The translations under genes were made by a program, and so were the position numbers. The notes below the pieces were generated by a model, which searched no databases, was not told the DNA's origin, and worked only from the letters and a program-made list of their open reading frames with translations. From an uncultured Muribaculaceae bacterium (GTDB taxonomy: Bacteria > Bacteroidota > Bacteroidia > Bacteroidales > Muribaculaceae), in contig CAJGBY010000009.1 of the NCBI GenBank assembly GCA_904501735.1, forward strand, positions 1 through 64,000: DNA of 64,000 nucleotides, written 5' to 3'. Each line of letters opens with the position of its first letter. Positions within the stretch are counted from its first letter, which is position 1. Positions 9,081 to 18,768 of the stretch are shown one piece after another.

Positions 9081-9635
9081 ATGACAAGAATAGAATTAAT
9101 GGAGCAAGTTGCTACCCGACTCAAGGGTTTGCGCGACGCGCTATCGCTATCCACTGCTCAAATTGCTCACGTCCTAAACATCAATGAACAATTATATCTA
9201 TCCTACGAAAATGGCACTTCCGACATTCCATTGGGACTATTGCAACAAGTAGCCAATCTTTTCAATGTAGAATTGAATGTTCTTCTATTTGGAGAAGAGC
9301 CTAAAATGGATAGCTACTATGTTACACGAGCTGGCGCTGGCATAAAGGTGGAACGCACTGCTGCTTATAGCTACCAATCGCTTGCTGCTGGTTTCAAAAA
9401 CCGCAATTTCGAGCCTCTTGTTGTTACTGTTGAGCCTAACGACAATCCTGTTACCCTCAACTCACACGATGGGCAAGAATGGAACTATGTCATCGAAGGA
9501 CGCATGGAGCTACACATTGGCGACAAAACCATCATATTGAACACTGGCGACAGCGTAATGTACGATTCTAACCGTCCTCACGGAATGAAAGCTCTCGACA
9601 ACAAAGAGCTTAAATTCATCACTATTATTTCCTAA
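9081..9635 (+). CDS. XRE-family regulator with C-terminal cupin domain
   Basis: A 184-residue protein from the preferred start (an in-frame ATG at 9021 would add 20 unconserved-looking residues). Residues about 8-65 are a helix-turn-helix (LKGLRDALSLSTAQIAHVL...YENGTSDIPLGLLQQVANLF). Residues about 110-180 are a cupin_2 barrel (HDGQEWNYVIEGRMELHIGDKT...GDSVMYDSNRPHGMKA), with His and Glu at the metal or ligand positions. Proteins of this design are usually small-molecule-sensing regulators. The acyl-CoA ligase gene starts 34 bases downstream, so the regulator is likely to control, or answer to a product of, that enzyme. Confidence 0.9.
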   Translation: MTRIELMEQVATRLKGLRDALSLSTAQIAHVLNINEQLYLSYENGTSDIPLGLLQQVANLFNVELNVLLFGEEPKMDSYYVTRAGAGIKVERTAAYSYQSLAAGFKNRNFEPLVVTVEPNDNPVTLNSHDGQEWNYVIEGRMELHIGDKTIILNTGDSVMYDSNRPHGMKALDNKELKFITIIS

Positions 9636-9669
9636 AAATACAATCTAACACAACTATATTTCTACTACA

Positions 9670-11325
9670 ATGCTTAATAAATACCTTGACAAGATCGAGT
9701 TTGAAAATTATAACGATTTTCTTGAGAACTTTAAAATCAATGTTCCTGAGAATTTCAACTTTGGTTATGATATTGTAGATGAATGGGCACGCATAAGTCC
9801 TAACAAGAAGGCTTTGCTATGGACCAACGACCAAGGCAAAGAAATCCAATTCACTTTTGCCGACATCAAGCGCGAAAGTGACAAGGCTGCAAGCTATTTC
9901 ACTCAACTTGGCATCAAGCGTGGCGATATGGTGATGATTGTACTTAAACGCCGCTACCAATTCTGGATGGTTATTACTGCTTTGCATAAGATTGGTGCTG
10001 CAGTGATTCCTGCCACTCACCTTCTCACCGAAAAGGATATTATCTATCGCGCTAAGGCTGCCGACATTAAGGCTATCGTTGCTGCAGGAGACGAGGAAGT
10101 GGTGAAGCACATCGAAAAGGCTCGCCCTAATTGTCCTACTGTAACTAACTGCATCTCAATAGGTCCTATTATCCCTGAAGGTTGGGACGACTACAATCGT
10201 GGCGTGGAAGAAGCTCCAGAGTTTGTTAGACCTGAACTTGCCAACACCAACGATGACATTTCATTGATGTATTTCACATCGGGTACAACTGGCGAACCTA
10301 AGATGGTGGCTCACGACTTCACATACCCTCTTGGACACATTATTACAGCTAAATATTGGCACAACCTCAACGAAGATAGCTTGCATCTCACTCTTGCCGA
10401 CACTGGTTGGGGTAAAGCTGTGTGGGGTAAATACTACGGACAATGGATTGTGGGAGCAAATGTGTTTGTGTACGACTATGAAAAGTTCACACCAGTCGAT
10501 TTGCTTGCCATTTTCGAAAAATATCACATCACTTCGTTCTGCGCACCCCCTACAGTGTTCCGCTTCCTCATTCGCGAGGACATCTCGAAATACGACCTTT
10601 CGGCTTTGAGATATTGCACCATTGCTGGCGAAGCGCTCAACCCAAGTGTGTACGAAAAGTGGAAAGAACTCACTGGCATCAAGCTATTTGAAGCATTCGG
10701 TCAAACCGAAACCACTATCACAGTGGGTACATACCCTATGGTAGAACCTCGCCCAGGCTCAATGGGTAAGAAAGGTCCTGTATACGACATCGACCTTATG
10801 AAACCTGACGGCACTTGGGCCGAAGATGGCGAACAAGGCGAAATCGTGATTCGCACTCATGGCAAACACCCTGTAGGACTATTCAAGGAATATTATCGCG
10901 ACCCTGAACTCACCAAGGAAGCCTACGACAACGGAATCTATCACACTGGCGATGTGGCATGGCGCGACGAAGACGGATATTATTGGTTCATCGGCCGCAA
11001 GGACGATGTTATCAAGTCGTCGGGCTATCGCATTGGTCCATTTGAAGTGGAAAGCGCATTGATGACACACCCTGCTGTAGTGGAATGTGCTATCACTGGT
11101 GTTCCCGACGAAATTCGAGGTCAAGTGGTCAAGGCTACTATCGTGTTAAGTGCCGACTATAAGGACAAAGCTGGCGAAACGCTTATTGCTGAAATACAAG
11201 ACCATGTGAAGCGTACTACAGCTCCTTACAAGTACCCTCGTATTATCGAATTTGTTGACGAACTACCTAAGACTATCAGCGGAAAAATACGCCGCGTCGA
11301 AATTAGAAAAAAGAACAATCAATAA
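9670..11325 (+). CDS. AMP-forming acyl-CoA synthetase
   Basis: A 551-residue member of the ANL (AMP-binding) superfamily that activates a carboxylic acid to acyl-AMP and then acyl-CoA. Visible core motifs: YFTSGTTGEPKMVAHD (ATP loop, near residue 200), AFGQTETT near 343, YHTGDVAWRDEDGYYWFIGRKDD near 425, and the C-terminal PKTISGKIRR with the adenylation Lys near 540. The overall look (DEWARISPNKKAL at the start) is of the acetyl/medium-chain acyl-CoA ligase group; the true substrate cannot be read from sequence. It forms a unit with the cupin regulator before it and ends in a clear terminator. Confidence 0.9.
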   Translation: MLNKYLDKIEFENYNDFLENFKINVPENFNFGYDIVDEWARISPNKKALLWTNDQGKEIQFTFADIKRESDKAASYFTQLGIKRGDMVMIVLKRRYQFWMVITALHKIGAAVIPATHLLTEKDIIYRAKAADIKAIVAAGDEEVVKHIEKARPNCPTVTNCISIGPIIPEGWDDYNRGVEEAPEFVRPELANTNDDISLMYFTSGTTGEPKMVAHDFTYPLGHIITAKYWHNLNEDSLHLTLADTGWGKAVWGKYYGQWIVGANVFVYDYEKFTPVDLLAIFEKYHITSFCAPPTVFRFLIREDISKYDLSALRYCTIAGEALNPSVYEKWKELTGIKLFEAFGQTETTITVGTYPMVEPRPGSMGKKGPVYDIDLMKPDGTWAEDGEQGEIVIRTHGKHPVGLFKEYYRDPELTKEAYDNGIYHTGDVAWRDEDGYYWFIGRKDDVIKSSGYRIGPFEVESALMTHPAVVECAITGVPDEIRGQVVKATIVLSADYKDKAGETLIAEIQDHVKRTTAPYKYPRIIEFVDELPKTISGKIRRVEIRKKNNQ

Positions 11326-11348
11326 AAACAATATTAGCCAACAAAATC

Positions 11349-11389
11349 AAAAGCGATGTGCCTTCTCAACCGACACATCGCTTTTTCTT
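11349..11389 (+). terminator. Terminator of the cupin regulator/acyl-CoA ligase unit
   Basis: A 12-bp perfect stem (AAAAGCGATGTG with CACATCGCTTTT), 13-base loop, ending in a T run. Confidence 0.9.
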
Positions 11390-11457
11390 ACATCAATGAT
11401 GCTTCTTTATATAGGATGAATTAATTATCGTTTACATTAATTTTAATACATATTTTT

Positions 11458-11488
11458 ATTGCATAAATAGAGATTTTATGTAATTTTG
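11458..11488 (+). promoter_or_regulatory. proA promoter (-33 TTG, 19 bases, -7 TAATTTTG)
   Basis: ATTG then exactly 19 bases then TAATTTTG, a near-perfect Bacteroidetes promoter, 21 bases before the proA ATG. Confidence 0.75.
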
Positions 11489-11509
11489 CATCTATAAATT
11501 TACATAATT

Positions 11510-12760
11510 ATGAGCGAAGAAATAAAAAATATACTCGAGAAGGCTCGCGAAGCTTCAAGAATGGTAAACCTTCTATCGGCCGAAAAAATCAACCAAGTGC
11601 TTTGCCGTATAGCAGATGCTGCGGTAGAGAATACCGATAAAATCCTGAAAGCTAATGCTGAAGACCTTGCGCGAATGGACAAGAACGATCCCAAGTACGA
11701 CCGATTATTGCTCACTCGTGAACGCATTGCCGCTATTTCCGAAGATATGCGTAAAGTTGCGGGGCTACCTTCGCCTCTGGGCAAGGTTTTGGCTGAGTGG
11801 ACGCAACCTAACGGCATGAAAATCAGCAAGGTTAGCGTGCCTTTTGGGGTTGTCGGAGTGATCTATGAGGCACGCCCAAATGTGACCTTCGATGTCTTGT
11901 CGCTCTGTCTTAAAAGTGGTAGCGCTGTGATCATGAAAGGTGGTACCGATGCCTACAATTCCAACACTGCTATTACCGATGTGATTCACTCTGTTTTGCG
12001 TGAAGAAGGTGTGAGCGAAGCGGTGGCTACACTGTTCCCACCATCACACGAAGCTACTGCCGAATTGCTCAACGCAGTGGGTTATGTCGACCTTATCATT
12101 CCCCGAGGTGGTCGAGGACTCATCAATTTTGTGCGCGACAACAGCCGAGTGCCTGTTATCGAAACTGGTGCAGGTATATGCCATGCTTATTTCCATTCAT
12201 CGGGCGACTTGACCAAGGGAGCTGCTATCGTGAACAACGCCAAGACTCGTCGCGTGAGCGTGTGCAATGCCCTCGATTGCTTGTTGATCGACCGTGACCG
12301 ACTTGCCGACCTCCCTGCGCTCGTAGCTCCTATGGCTGAAAAGAATGTTATTATATATGCCGACGAAGATGCGTTCAATGCACTACACGGCAATTATCCT
12401 CATGTAGAACATGCCACCGAAGACAACTGGGGCACTGAATATATGGACTATAAGATGAGTGTTAAGACTGTTGCAGGCATCGACGAAGCCCTCGCACACA
12501 TTGCCACTCATTCATCGAAGCACAGCGAATGTATTGTAGCCGAATGTGCCGATGCACAAGCACGATTTAGCAAAGAAGTAGATGCAGCATGCGTGTATGC
12601 CAATGTGCCTACCTCATTCACCGACGGTGGACAATTCGGATTTGGAGCTGAAATAGGTATTTCTACACAGAAACTCCATGCGCGTGGACCTATGGGATTG
12701 CCTGAAATCACAACTTACAAATACATCATCACAGGCGACGGACAAATCCGTAACAGTTAG
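11510..12760 (+). CDS. proA: Glutamate-5-semialdehyde dehydrogenase (proline biosynthesis)
   Basis: A 416-residue NADPH-dependent enzyme of the aldehyde dehydrogenase superfamily that reduces gamma-glutamyl phosphate, the ProB product. Seen: VPFGVVGVIYEARPNVT near residue 108, LKSGSAVIMKGG near 133, IPRGGRGLINFV near 190, the catalytic Cys in RRVSVCNALDC near 247, and FGFGAEIGISTQKLHARGPMGL near the C-terminus. It has its own promoter and terminator, so proA and proB are transcribed separately. Confidence 0.97.
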   Translation: MSEEIKNILEKAREASRMVNLLSAEKINQVLCRIADAAVENTDKILKANAEDLARMDKNDPKYDRLLLTRERIAAISEDMRKVAGLPSPLGKVLAEWTQPNGMKISKVSVPFGVVGVIYEARPNVTFDVLSLCLKSGSAVIMKGGTDAYNSNTAITDVIHSVLREEGVSEAVATLFPPSHEATAELLNAVGYVDLIIPRGGRGLINFVRDNSRVPVIETGAGICHAYFHSSGDLTKGAAIVNNAKTRRVSVCNALDCLLIDRDRLADLPALVAPMAEKNVIIYADEDAFNALHGNYPHVEHATEDNWGTEYMDYKMSVKTVAGIDEALAHIATHSSKHSECIVAECADAQARFSKEVDAACVYANVPTSFTDGGQFGFGAEIGISTQKLHARGPMGLPEITTYKYIITGDGQIRNS

Positions 12761-12785
12761 GACAATTTCCCACTCTAAATACACA

Positions 12786-12824
12786 AAAAATGCAGATGGA
12801 ACTTAGCTTCTCATCTGCATTTTT
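12786..12824. terminator. Bidirectional terminator between proA and wbqC
   Basis: A 13-bp A-rich/T-rich stem around TGCAGATG/CATCTGCA with a 13-base loop. A runs on one side and T runs on the other let it serve both converging genes. Confidence 0.85.
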
Positions 12825-12850
12825 CGATTATAATAGTTTTCTCAAGTTTT

Positions 12851-13483
12851 TCACTTTATCATTCGTTCAAGAATGAACAACGCTTCGCGTCCATTGGTCA
12901 TAAGCAAGTCGAAAATACTTTGATCGGGACGGAAACCATGTCGATCTTGCCACACTTGCCAATAAGACTCATCGGCTATCCAATCGAGGCTGTCGGCCGA
13001 CGACATTCCCACTTTTCCTCTTAAATCCACAACACCCTCACTCATTTCGGGCAATTCATCGACATATTCCACATCGATAGGAAGGTCGAGAAAGTCGATT
13101 ACAAGGCGATGAATAGCAATATTAAAATCGGCAAGGCTTGTGATACTTGTATCGTTATAGATAGCCTCAAGATCATCGGCTATGTACTCAAAAAATGGCG
13201 ATTTACCATAAGCCGAGAACACTGCACCCCAGTGAGTACGACGCCAATCACCATGCTCCGATATTTCGAGTGTATTCACTGCTCCACATGCAGGCTTAAC
13301 AAGCGGCAGAGTGAGCGTTTGCTCACCATTAGCCCCTATCACACGGCAATGATGCGCACACCAAGGCGTCTTCTTGCTGCGTTCGGCTGTGTGAACAACC
13401 ACTCGTCGGCAAGCAAGCATCGCAGCATAGTAGCGCACACTTCCTGCATAGGCAAGGCTAAAAACACCTGTATCGTAACGCAT
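12851..13483 (-). CDS. WbqC family protein
   Basis: About 210 residues. The pattern LAYAGSVRYYAAML near the N-terminus, LTLPLV near 55, and WRRTHWGAVFSAYGKSPFFEYIADDLEAIY near 85 match the WbqC-like family, found in polysaccharide loci and next to lepB in Bacteroidales; its biochemical activity is not established. The start chosen is the ATG one base after the lepB stop (TAA T ATG); a start nine residues further up would lie inside lepB. The adjacency points to one transcript lepB-wbqC. Confidence 0.85.
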   Translation of the reverse strand: MRYDTGVFSLAYAGSVRYYAAMLACRRVVVHTAERSKKTPWCAHHCRVIGANGEQTLTLPLVKPACGAVNTLEISEHGDWRRTHWGAVFSAYGKSPFFEYIADDLEAIYNDTSITSLADFNIAIHRLVIDFLDLPIDVEYVDELPEMSEGVVDLRGKVGMSSADSLDWIADESYWQVWQDRHGFRPDQSIFDLLMTNGREALFILERMIK

Positions 13484-13484
13484 A

Positions 13485-14951
13485 TTACTTATCTGGGTTA
13501 GCATCGACAAATAAGCGATTCCAACGAATGCCGCCCTTATCCTTGTCGAACGACACTATCACGAATATAGGAGCGCCCACAATGTGGTCTTCAGGCACAA
13601 ATCCCCAGTAGCGCGAGTCGGCTGAGTTGTCGCGATTGTCGCCCATCATCCAATAATAGTCCATCTTGAATGTATATTCGTTGGTTTCGATGCCATTGAT
13701 ATATATCTTGCCGTCACGCACTTCGAGGTCGTTGCCTTCGTAGTTCTTGATACAGCGTTCGTACACTGGTAGATTGTCAAGAGTAAGAGCGATGCTTTGT
13801 CCCTTAGCAGGAATCCACACCTCGCCATAGTTGGCACGAGTCCAACCATAATCACGAGTGATAGGATACACATTCACATATTCCACTGCAGGAGCTTTCA
13901 CCACAGCCACAATCCAAGGCATAGCCTCAAGTTTTGCCTTCATATCCTTAGTAAGTGGAGATTGATAGATAGGGTTCACTGTGCCATCGATATTCACTTG
14001 CAAACCGATACTTGCTGCGCTCAACGCTGCTTCAGGCGAGTCAACACTTACAATACTGCGATCGTCGACACTCACACCAAGTTCTTCCCACACCGATTGT
14101 GTGATAGCACGACCATCAGTTTGGATAAAGTAGTTGAATTGCACATTTTCAGGATCAACAAGAGGTTTTCCATCAATGTAAACCACATTGTTCACAATCT
14201 TGAGCGTTTCGCCTGGCAAACCAAGACAACGCTTCACATAATTCTCACGACGGTCCACTGGACGATAAATCACTTCGCCAAACTCCTCCTTGTTGCGCAA
14301 AATTGTTTCGCGACCACCAGGCACAGTCTCGCATAGCGTATAATAATCGGGATTTTGCACCTTTAGAGCCACTGTATCGCCAGCAGGGAAGTTGAACACC
14401 ACAATGTCATTGCGTTCCACACCACGAATACCCTTCAAGCGATGATAATCCCATTGAGGATAGTCTATATAAGACTTACAACCAAGCACTGGCATAGTGT
14501 TTTGAGCCAATGGGAAGTGAAGAGGAGTGTTAGGCACACGAGGTCCGTAAATCATCTTGTTCACCCACAAATAATCGCCCACAAGAAGCGACTTTTCAAG
14601 CGATGACGATGGGATTTGATAGTTTTGACCAATGAAAAGGAAAACAAAATACACCAAGATGAGCGCATACACGATAGCATCTACCCAACTCATCACACTG
14701 CGCACCATTTTGTTGTTGGTGTGCTTCCACCAAGTCCAAGGAATGAACTGAGTGAGATAAATATCGGCAAGCAATAGCCAAAATGGCAACACCCACCACG
14801 AGCCAAGCCATATAACCCACACCAAGAATATCACCGACACAACGCCAAAGCGTATCCAGCGACTTTTCTTCACGCGAGCCAAGCGCTCTTTCAATCCGCC
14901 TGTTTGACGAACATCTTTTTCTTCAGTATTTAGCTTTTCTTTATTCTCCAT
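13485..14951 (-). CDS. lepB: Signal peptidase I (S26), large Bacteroidales form
   Basis: About 488 residues from the ATG preferred here; an in-frame ATG 21 residues earlier would add MNGARRLEKLALAQ, which looks like leader sequence. Three hydrophobic segments near the N-terminus anchor it in the inner membrane. Catalytic Ser lies in IPSSSLEKSLLVGDY and the general-base Lys in NYVKRCLGLPGE; the C-terminal box is MMGDNRDNSADSRYWGFVPEDHIVGAP. The ~150-residue insertion between the second box and the last is typical of the Bacteroidetes form. It releases the mature ends of exported proteins, many of which in this window start with Gln. Followed directly by wbqC. Confidence 0.95.
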   Translation of the reverse strand: MENKEKLNTEEKDVRQTGGLKERLARVKKSRWIRFGVVSVIFLVWVIWLGSWWVLPFWLLLADIYLTQFIPWTWWKHTNNKMVRSVMSWVDAIVYALILVYFVFLFIGQNYQIPSSSLEKSLLVGDYLWVNKMIYGPRVPNTPLHFPLAQNTMPVLGCKSYIDYPQWDYHRLKGIRGVERNDIVVFNFPAGDTVALKVQNPDYYTLCETVPGGRETILRNKEEFGEVIYRPVDRRENYVKRCLGLPGETLKIVNNVVYIDGKPLVDPENVQFNYFIQTDGRAITQSVWEELGVSVDDRSIVSVDSPEAALSAASIGLQVNIDGTVNPIYQSPLTKDMKAKLEAMPWIVAVVKAPAVEYVNVYPITRDYGWTRANYGEVWIPAKGQSIALTLDNLPVYERCIKNYEGNDLEVRDGKIYINGIETNEYTFKMDYYWMMGDNRDNSADSRYWGFVPEDHIVGAPIFVIVSFDKDKGGIRWNRLFVDANPDK

Positions 14952-15118
14952 AGTCTTTTTTAGATAACAAATTTGTGCTAACGCAAGTTTCTCCAATCGC
15001 CTTGCACCATTCACAATGCAAAGATAATCCGATTTTTACACATAAAGAAACCCTATAACACATTTTATACAATTATCCACCCACTCACCTCCACAAATCG
15101 AAGATAAACCTTTGCCCA

Positions 15119-15150
15119 TTTGTGGAATTGGCAGTTTTTTAGTATTTTTG
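15119..15150 (+). promoter_or_regulatory. mutS promoter (TTTG, 20 bases, TATTTTTG)
   Basis: TTTG and TATTTTTG separated by 20 bases, 24 bases before the GTG start of mutS. Confidence 0.7.
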
Positions 15151-15174
15151 TATGAATTTAAACTATAGAATACA

Positions 15175-17796
15175 GTGGCAAAAGATGTTGTTGAAACCCC
15201 GCTAATGAAGCAATATTTTGAGATGAAAGCAAAGCACCCCGATGCTGTGCTTTTATTTCGTGTGGGCGACTTCTACGAAACTTATTGTGAAGACGCCATT
15301 GCTGCGTCCGAAATTTTAGGTATTACTCTCACACGCCGTGCCAATGGAGCCGCTAAATCAATCGAAATGGCAGGATTTCCTCACCACGCACTCGACACTT
15401 ATTTGCCCAAGCTCGTGCGCGCAGGTAAGCGCGTAGCTATATGCGAACAGCTCGAAGACCCTAAACTCACCAAGAAACTGGTGAAGCGTGGCATCACCGA
15501 ACTGGTTACTCCTGGGGTATCAATCAACGACAATATCCTCAACCACCGCGAAAACAACTTCCTTGCTGCTGTACATTTCAGCAAAAAGCAATGTGGCGTG
15601 GCATTCCTCGACATCAGTACGGGAGAATTCCTCACTGCCGAAGGCAAAGTGGACTACATCGACAAGCTACTTGCCAATTTCTCACCTAAGGAAGTGCTTA
15701 TCGAACGAAGCAACCGACAACTCTTTAATGCTTCGTTTACAGCCAAATACCTCACTTTCGAACTCGACGACTGGACATTCTCGTTCGACTCTGCCAACGA
15801 CCGACTACTACGACACTTCGAGACAAAAAATCTGAAAGGTTTTGGCATTCATCAAATGACCGACGCCATCACGGCTTCGGGAGCTATTTTGCACTATCTC
15901 GATCTCACACAGCACACTCAAATATCACACATCACCTCGCTGTCTCGCATTGAGGAAGAGCGTTATGTGCGACTCGACCGTTTCACTGTGCGCAACCTCG
16001 AACTTATCGACCCTATGTGCGACGACGGTAAGAGCCTGCTATCGGTTATCGATCGCACTATGTCGCCTATGGGAGCGCGTTTGCTTCGCCGTTGGATATT
16101 GTTCCCACTTAAGGATGTGAAGCAAATCAACAATCGCCTCGATGTGGTGGAATATTTCTTCAAGGACCGTGACGGACGCGAACTCGTGAAGGAACAACTC
16201 GAGCTTATCGGCGATATGGAACGACTCATCTCCAAGGTGGCTGTGGGACGCATCACTCCTCGTGAACTGGTGCAACTCAAAAACGCGCTTGGAGCCATCG
16301 AGCCTATCAAGCAACTATGCGAAAATGCCGACAATGCTGTGCTTAATGCCCTTGGCGAGCAACTCAACCCATGCAAGACCATCTACGAACGCATCGAGCG
16401 CGAAATCAATCCAGATGCGCCTAATATGCTCAATCGTGGCAATGTGATTAGAAATGGCGTTGACGACCAACTCGACGACTTGCGTGAACTATCGGCGTCG
16501 AGCAAAGACTATCTGCTCAAGATTCAACAACGCGAAAGCGAACGCACCAACATTCCAAGCCTCAAAATCAGCTACAACAATGTGTTTGGCTACTACATTG
16601 AGGTGCGCAACACGCACAAGGACAAAGTGCCTGCCGAATGGATTCGCAAGCAAACACTTGTAAGTGCCGAACGATATGTTACTCAAGAGCTGAAAGAATA
16701 TGAAGAGAAAATTCTCGGTGCCGAAGAGAAGATTCAATCTATCGAGATGCGACTCTTCAACGAACTCGTTGCAGCTGTGGGCGAATTCATCCCTGCTATT
16801 CAAGTCGATTCCAACCTTGTGGCACGACTCGACTGCTTGTGTGCCTTCACTCGCACTGCTATCGAAAACAAATACAATCGTCCCGAAGTGAACGACTCAC
16901 TCGAATTAAAAATCACCGAAGGTCGACACCCTGTTATCGAAAACCAACTCCCAATGGGAGAAAAATATATCACTAATAGTGTTACGCTCAACAACGACAC
17001 CCAACAAATCATTATGATCACTGGGCCTAACATGGCGGGTAAATCGGCGCTCTTGCGTCAAACAGCCCTCATCGTACTCCTGGCGCAAATAGGGTGTTTC
17101 GTGCCAGCTGAAGCGGCGCAAATAGGTATTGTGGACAAGATTTTCACTCGCGTGGGTGCAAGCGACAACATTTCGCTCGGTGAATCTACTTTCATGGTGG
17201 AAATGACCGAAGCTGCGTCTATCCTCAACAATATCAGCGAGCGTAGCCTTATCCTATTCGACGAACTCGGTCGTGGTACAAGTACCTACGACGGTATTTC
17301 TATCGCTTGGGCTATCGTGGAATATATTCACGAGAACTCTCGAGCTCGCGCCAAGACTCTGTTTGCTACTCACTACCACGAACTCAATGAAATGGAGAAA
17401 ACTTTCAAGCGCATTGCCAACTACAATGTGTCGGTGAAAGAAATTGCAGGCAAAGTGGTGTTTGTACGCAAACTCGTGCGTGGAGGTAGTCAACACAGTT
17501 TCGGTATTCATGTGGCTAAGATTGCGGGCATGCCAAGCACTATCGTTTCGCGTGCCAACGAGGTGCTCAAAATCCTTGAAGACAACAATAGCGGCAACAG
17601 CGAATCTATGCACAAAAACCTTGCTGAAGTGGGTAGTTCTACTCCTGGCATGCAGCTATCGTTCTTCCAACTTGAAGACCCTGTGCTATGCCAAGTGCGC
17701 GACGAAATTCTACATGTCGACATCAACAACCTCACTCCAGTTGAAGCACTAAACAAACTCAACGAAATCAAGAAAATCATCACAGGGAAAGGCTAA
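15175..17796 (+). CDS. mutS: DNA mismatch repair protein MutS
   Basis: An 873-residue protein of normal length starting at GTG. The N-terminal mismatch-binding domain shows FRVGDFYETYCEDA, whose Phe-x-Glu is FYE near residue 33. The clamp and lever region is followed by the ATPase: Walker A TGPNMAGKSALLRQ near 616, the signature FTRVGASDNISLGESTFMVEM near 655, Walker B SLILFDELGRGTSTYDG near 692, and FATHYHEL near 730. It recognises mispaired bases and starts repair with MutL (not in the window). Confidence 0.98.
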   Translation: MAKDVVETPLMKQYFEMKAKHPDAVLLFRVGDFYETYCEDAIAASEILGITLTRRANGAAKSIEMAGFPHHALDTYLPKLVRAGKRVAICEQLEDPKLTKKLVKRGITELVTPGVSINDNILNHRENNFLAAVHFSKKQCGVAFLDISTGEFLTAEGKVDYIDKLLANFSPKEVLIERSNRQLFNASFTAKYLTFELDDWTFSFDSANDRLLRHFETKNLKGFGIHQMTDAITASGAILHYLDLTQHTQISHITSLSRIEEERYVRLDRFTVRNLELIDPMCDDGKSLLSVIDRTMSPMGARLLRRWILFPLKDVKQINNRLDVVEYFFKDRDGRELVKEQLELIGDMERLISKVAVGRITPRELVQLKNALGAIEPIKQLCENADNAVLNALGEQLNPCKTIYERIEREINPDAPNMLNRGNVIRNGVDDQLDDLRELSASSKDYLLKIQQRESERTNIPSLKISYNNVFGYYIEVRNTHKDKVPAEWIRKQTLVSAERYVTQELKEYEEKILGAEEKIQSIEMRLFNELVAAVGEFIPAIQVDSNLVARLDCLCAFTRTAIENKYNRPEVNDSLELKITEGRHPVIENQLPMGEKYITNSVTLNNDTQQIIMITGPNMAGKSALLRQTALIVLLAQIGCFVPAEAAQIGIVDKIFTRVGASDNISLGESTFMVEMTEAASILNNISERSLILFDELGRGTSTYDGISIAWAIVEYIHENSRARAKTLFATHYHELNEMEKTFKRIANYNVSVKEIAGKVVFVRKLVRGGSQHSFGIHVAKIAGMPSTIVSRANEVLKILEDNNSGNSESMHKNLAEVGSSTPGMQLSFFQLEDPVLCQVRDEILHVDINNLTPVEALNKLNEIKKIITGKG

Positions 17797-17837
17797 TTGC
17801 ACTTTAGAATAGCCCACCCTAATATCACCCCAAAATA

Positions 17838-17876
17838 ATGCAGAGCATGGCATAGCCACACTCTGCATATTATTTT
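17838..17876 (+). terminator. mutS terminator
   Basis: ATGCAGAG and CTCTGCAT form an 8-bp stem, followed by ATTATTTTTAT. It lies between converging genes and may also serve the minus strand. Confidence 0.65.
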
Positions 17877-17895
17877 TATAGTCTTAAAATTCTAC

Positions 17896-18576
17896 TTAAT
17901 GTGCAGTTTTTAATGTACCCCAAGATATATAAGGCTTATCATTAAAGTGCAAGAATTCATAAGTGTCGGCATAATTCTTTTGATAGCTTGGATTAACCGA
18001 TGAGAAGCGATCATAGGCTATCTTATTCTTTTTTGAACTTGATTTGTACTCAACTATTCCATTATCGCCCACCACGCCATTAATTTGACTCACAAGTTTT
18101 TCATTATGCAAAATCTCCGCATTTAATAAAAAACCTGCAAGGTTAGATTCCATAATGATTTCCTCTTTAATCGTATCCTTCTGCGTTTGATTATAAGTAA
18201 TTACTCTGCGATAGAAGTTTCCTTCATTATCTCTAAATACATTCAACACTGATTGAATGCCATCCTTTTTTGCGACTAATGGAATGAATAAATTAGCACA
18301 CTTATTTTCTGCCTCAACAAAATAAGCTTTACTCCAATTTGGATCTAACTTATATGGAGTGTTAGTCAAACTATCACCTATTAGGTGATTAAATTCTATT
18401 GGTAAAGAAATTGTATTGTTTTGAGAACTCAATATCTTTTTAGCATATTGTTGTGTTCTCTTTTGTTCCTTTGTTAGTAGATTCGTTGGATCGATTGGTA
18501 CAATCTCTTGAGCTGTTATACTAAATGAGCATATTAGTGCCATCAAAATTACTACTATATTTCTGTTCGCTCTCAT
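17896..18576 (-). CDS. Secreted protein of unknown function
   Basis: A 226-residue protein with a signal peptide (CSFSITA then QEIVP), leaving Gln at the mature N-terminus. No family was recognised. The mature part has no Cys pair of note beyond one ENKCANLF and looks like a mixed alpha/beta domain, with VFRDNEGNFYRRVITYNQTQKD and GVVGDNGIVEYKSS as the most structured stretches. It stands alone: mutS converges on one side, and upstream it has its own promoter preceded by a 38-base element also found before the gene starting at 44264. That shared element suggests the two secreted proteins are co-regulated. Confidence 0.7.
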   Translation of the reverse strand: MRANRNIVVILMALICSFSITAQEIVPIDPTNLLTKEQKRTQQYAKKILSSQNNTISLPIEFNHLIGDSLTNTPYKLDPNWSKAYFVEAENKCANLFIPLVAKKDGIQSVLNVFRDNEGNFYRRVITYNQTQKDTIKEEIIMESNLAGFLLNAEILHNEKLVSQINGVVGDNGIVEYKSSSKKNKIAYDRFSSVNPSYQKNYADTYEFLHFNDKPYISWGTLKTAH

Positions 18577-18612
18577 AATTAAAAAATTTAATAGTTAATA
18601 CTGATTTTGATG

Positions 18613-18645
18613 CAAAAATAGTACTGTTTTTACCCCTATTCCAAG
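18613..18645 (-). promoter_or_regulatory. Promoter of the secreted-protein gene (TTG, 21 bases, TATTTTTG)
   Basis: On the minus strand CTTG is followed after 21 bases by TATTTTTG, 37 bases before the ATG. The 38-base shared element starts at this -33 site and runs upstream. Confidence 0.65.
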
Positions 18646-18679
18646 AAAAATTGTACGCAAAAAGTACGCAAATGCACTT
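18642..18679 (-). repeat. 38-base promoter-proximal element, copy 1
   Basis: Identical at 37 of 38 bases to the sequence at 44323-44360. It contains a direct repeat of TTGCGTAC (minus strand) spaced 11 bases, about one helical turn, just upstream of the -33 element. A third GTACGCA unit occurs at 18694-18700. Looks like an activator-binding site; the regulator is unknown. Confidence 0.7.
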
Positions 18680-18768
18680 TAAAGGCTATTATTGTACGCA
18701 AAAAATGTATTTCTCTTTAAAAACAGCTATTTCCCTTATATCACTGAAGTAGCACTCTAATATCCCTA

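Noticed and set aside
18653..18700. Repeated GTACGCA units taken as a CRISPR array
   Set aside because: Only two or three short units, 11 bases apart, no spacers, no cas genes; position fits a promoter operator.
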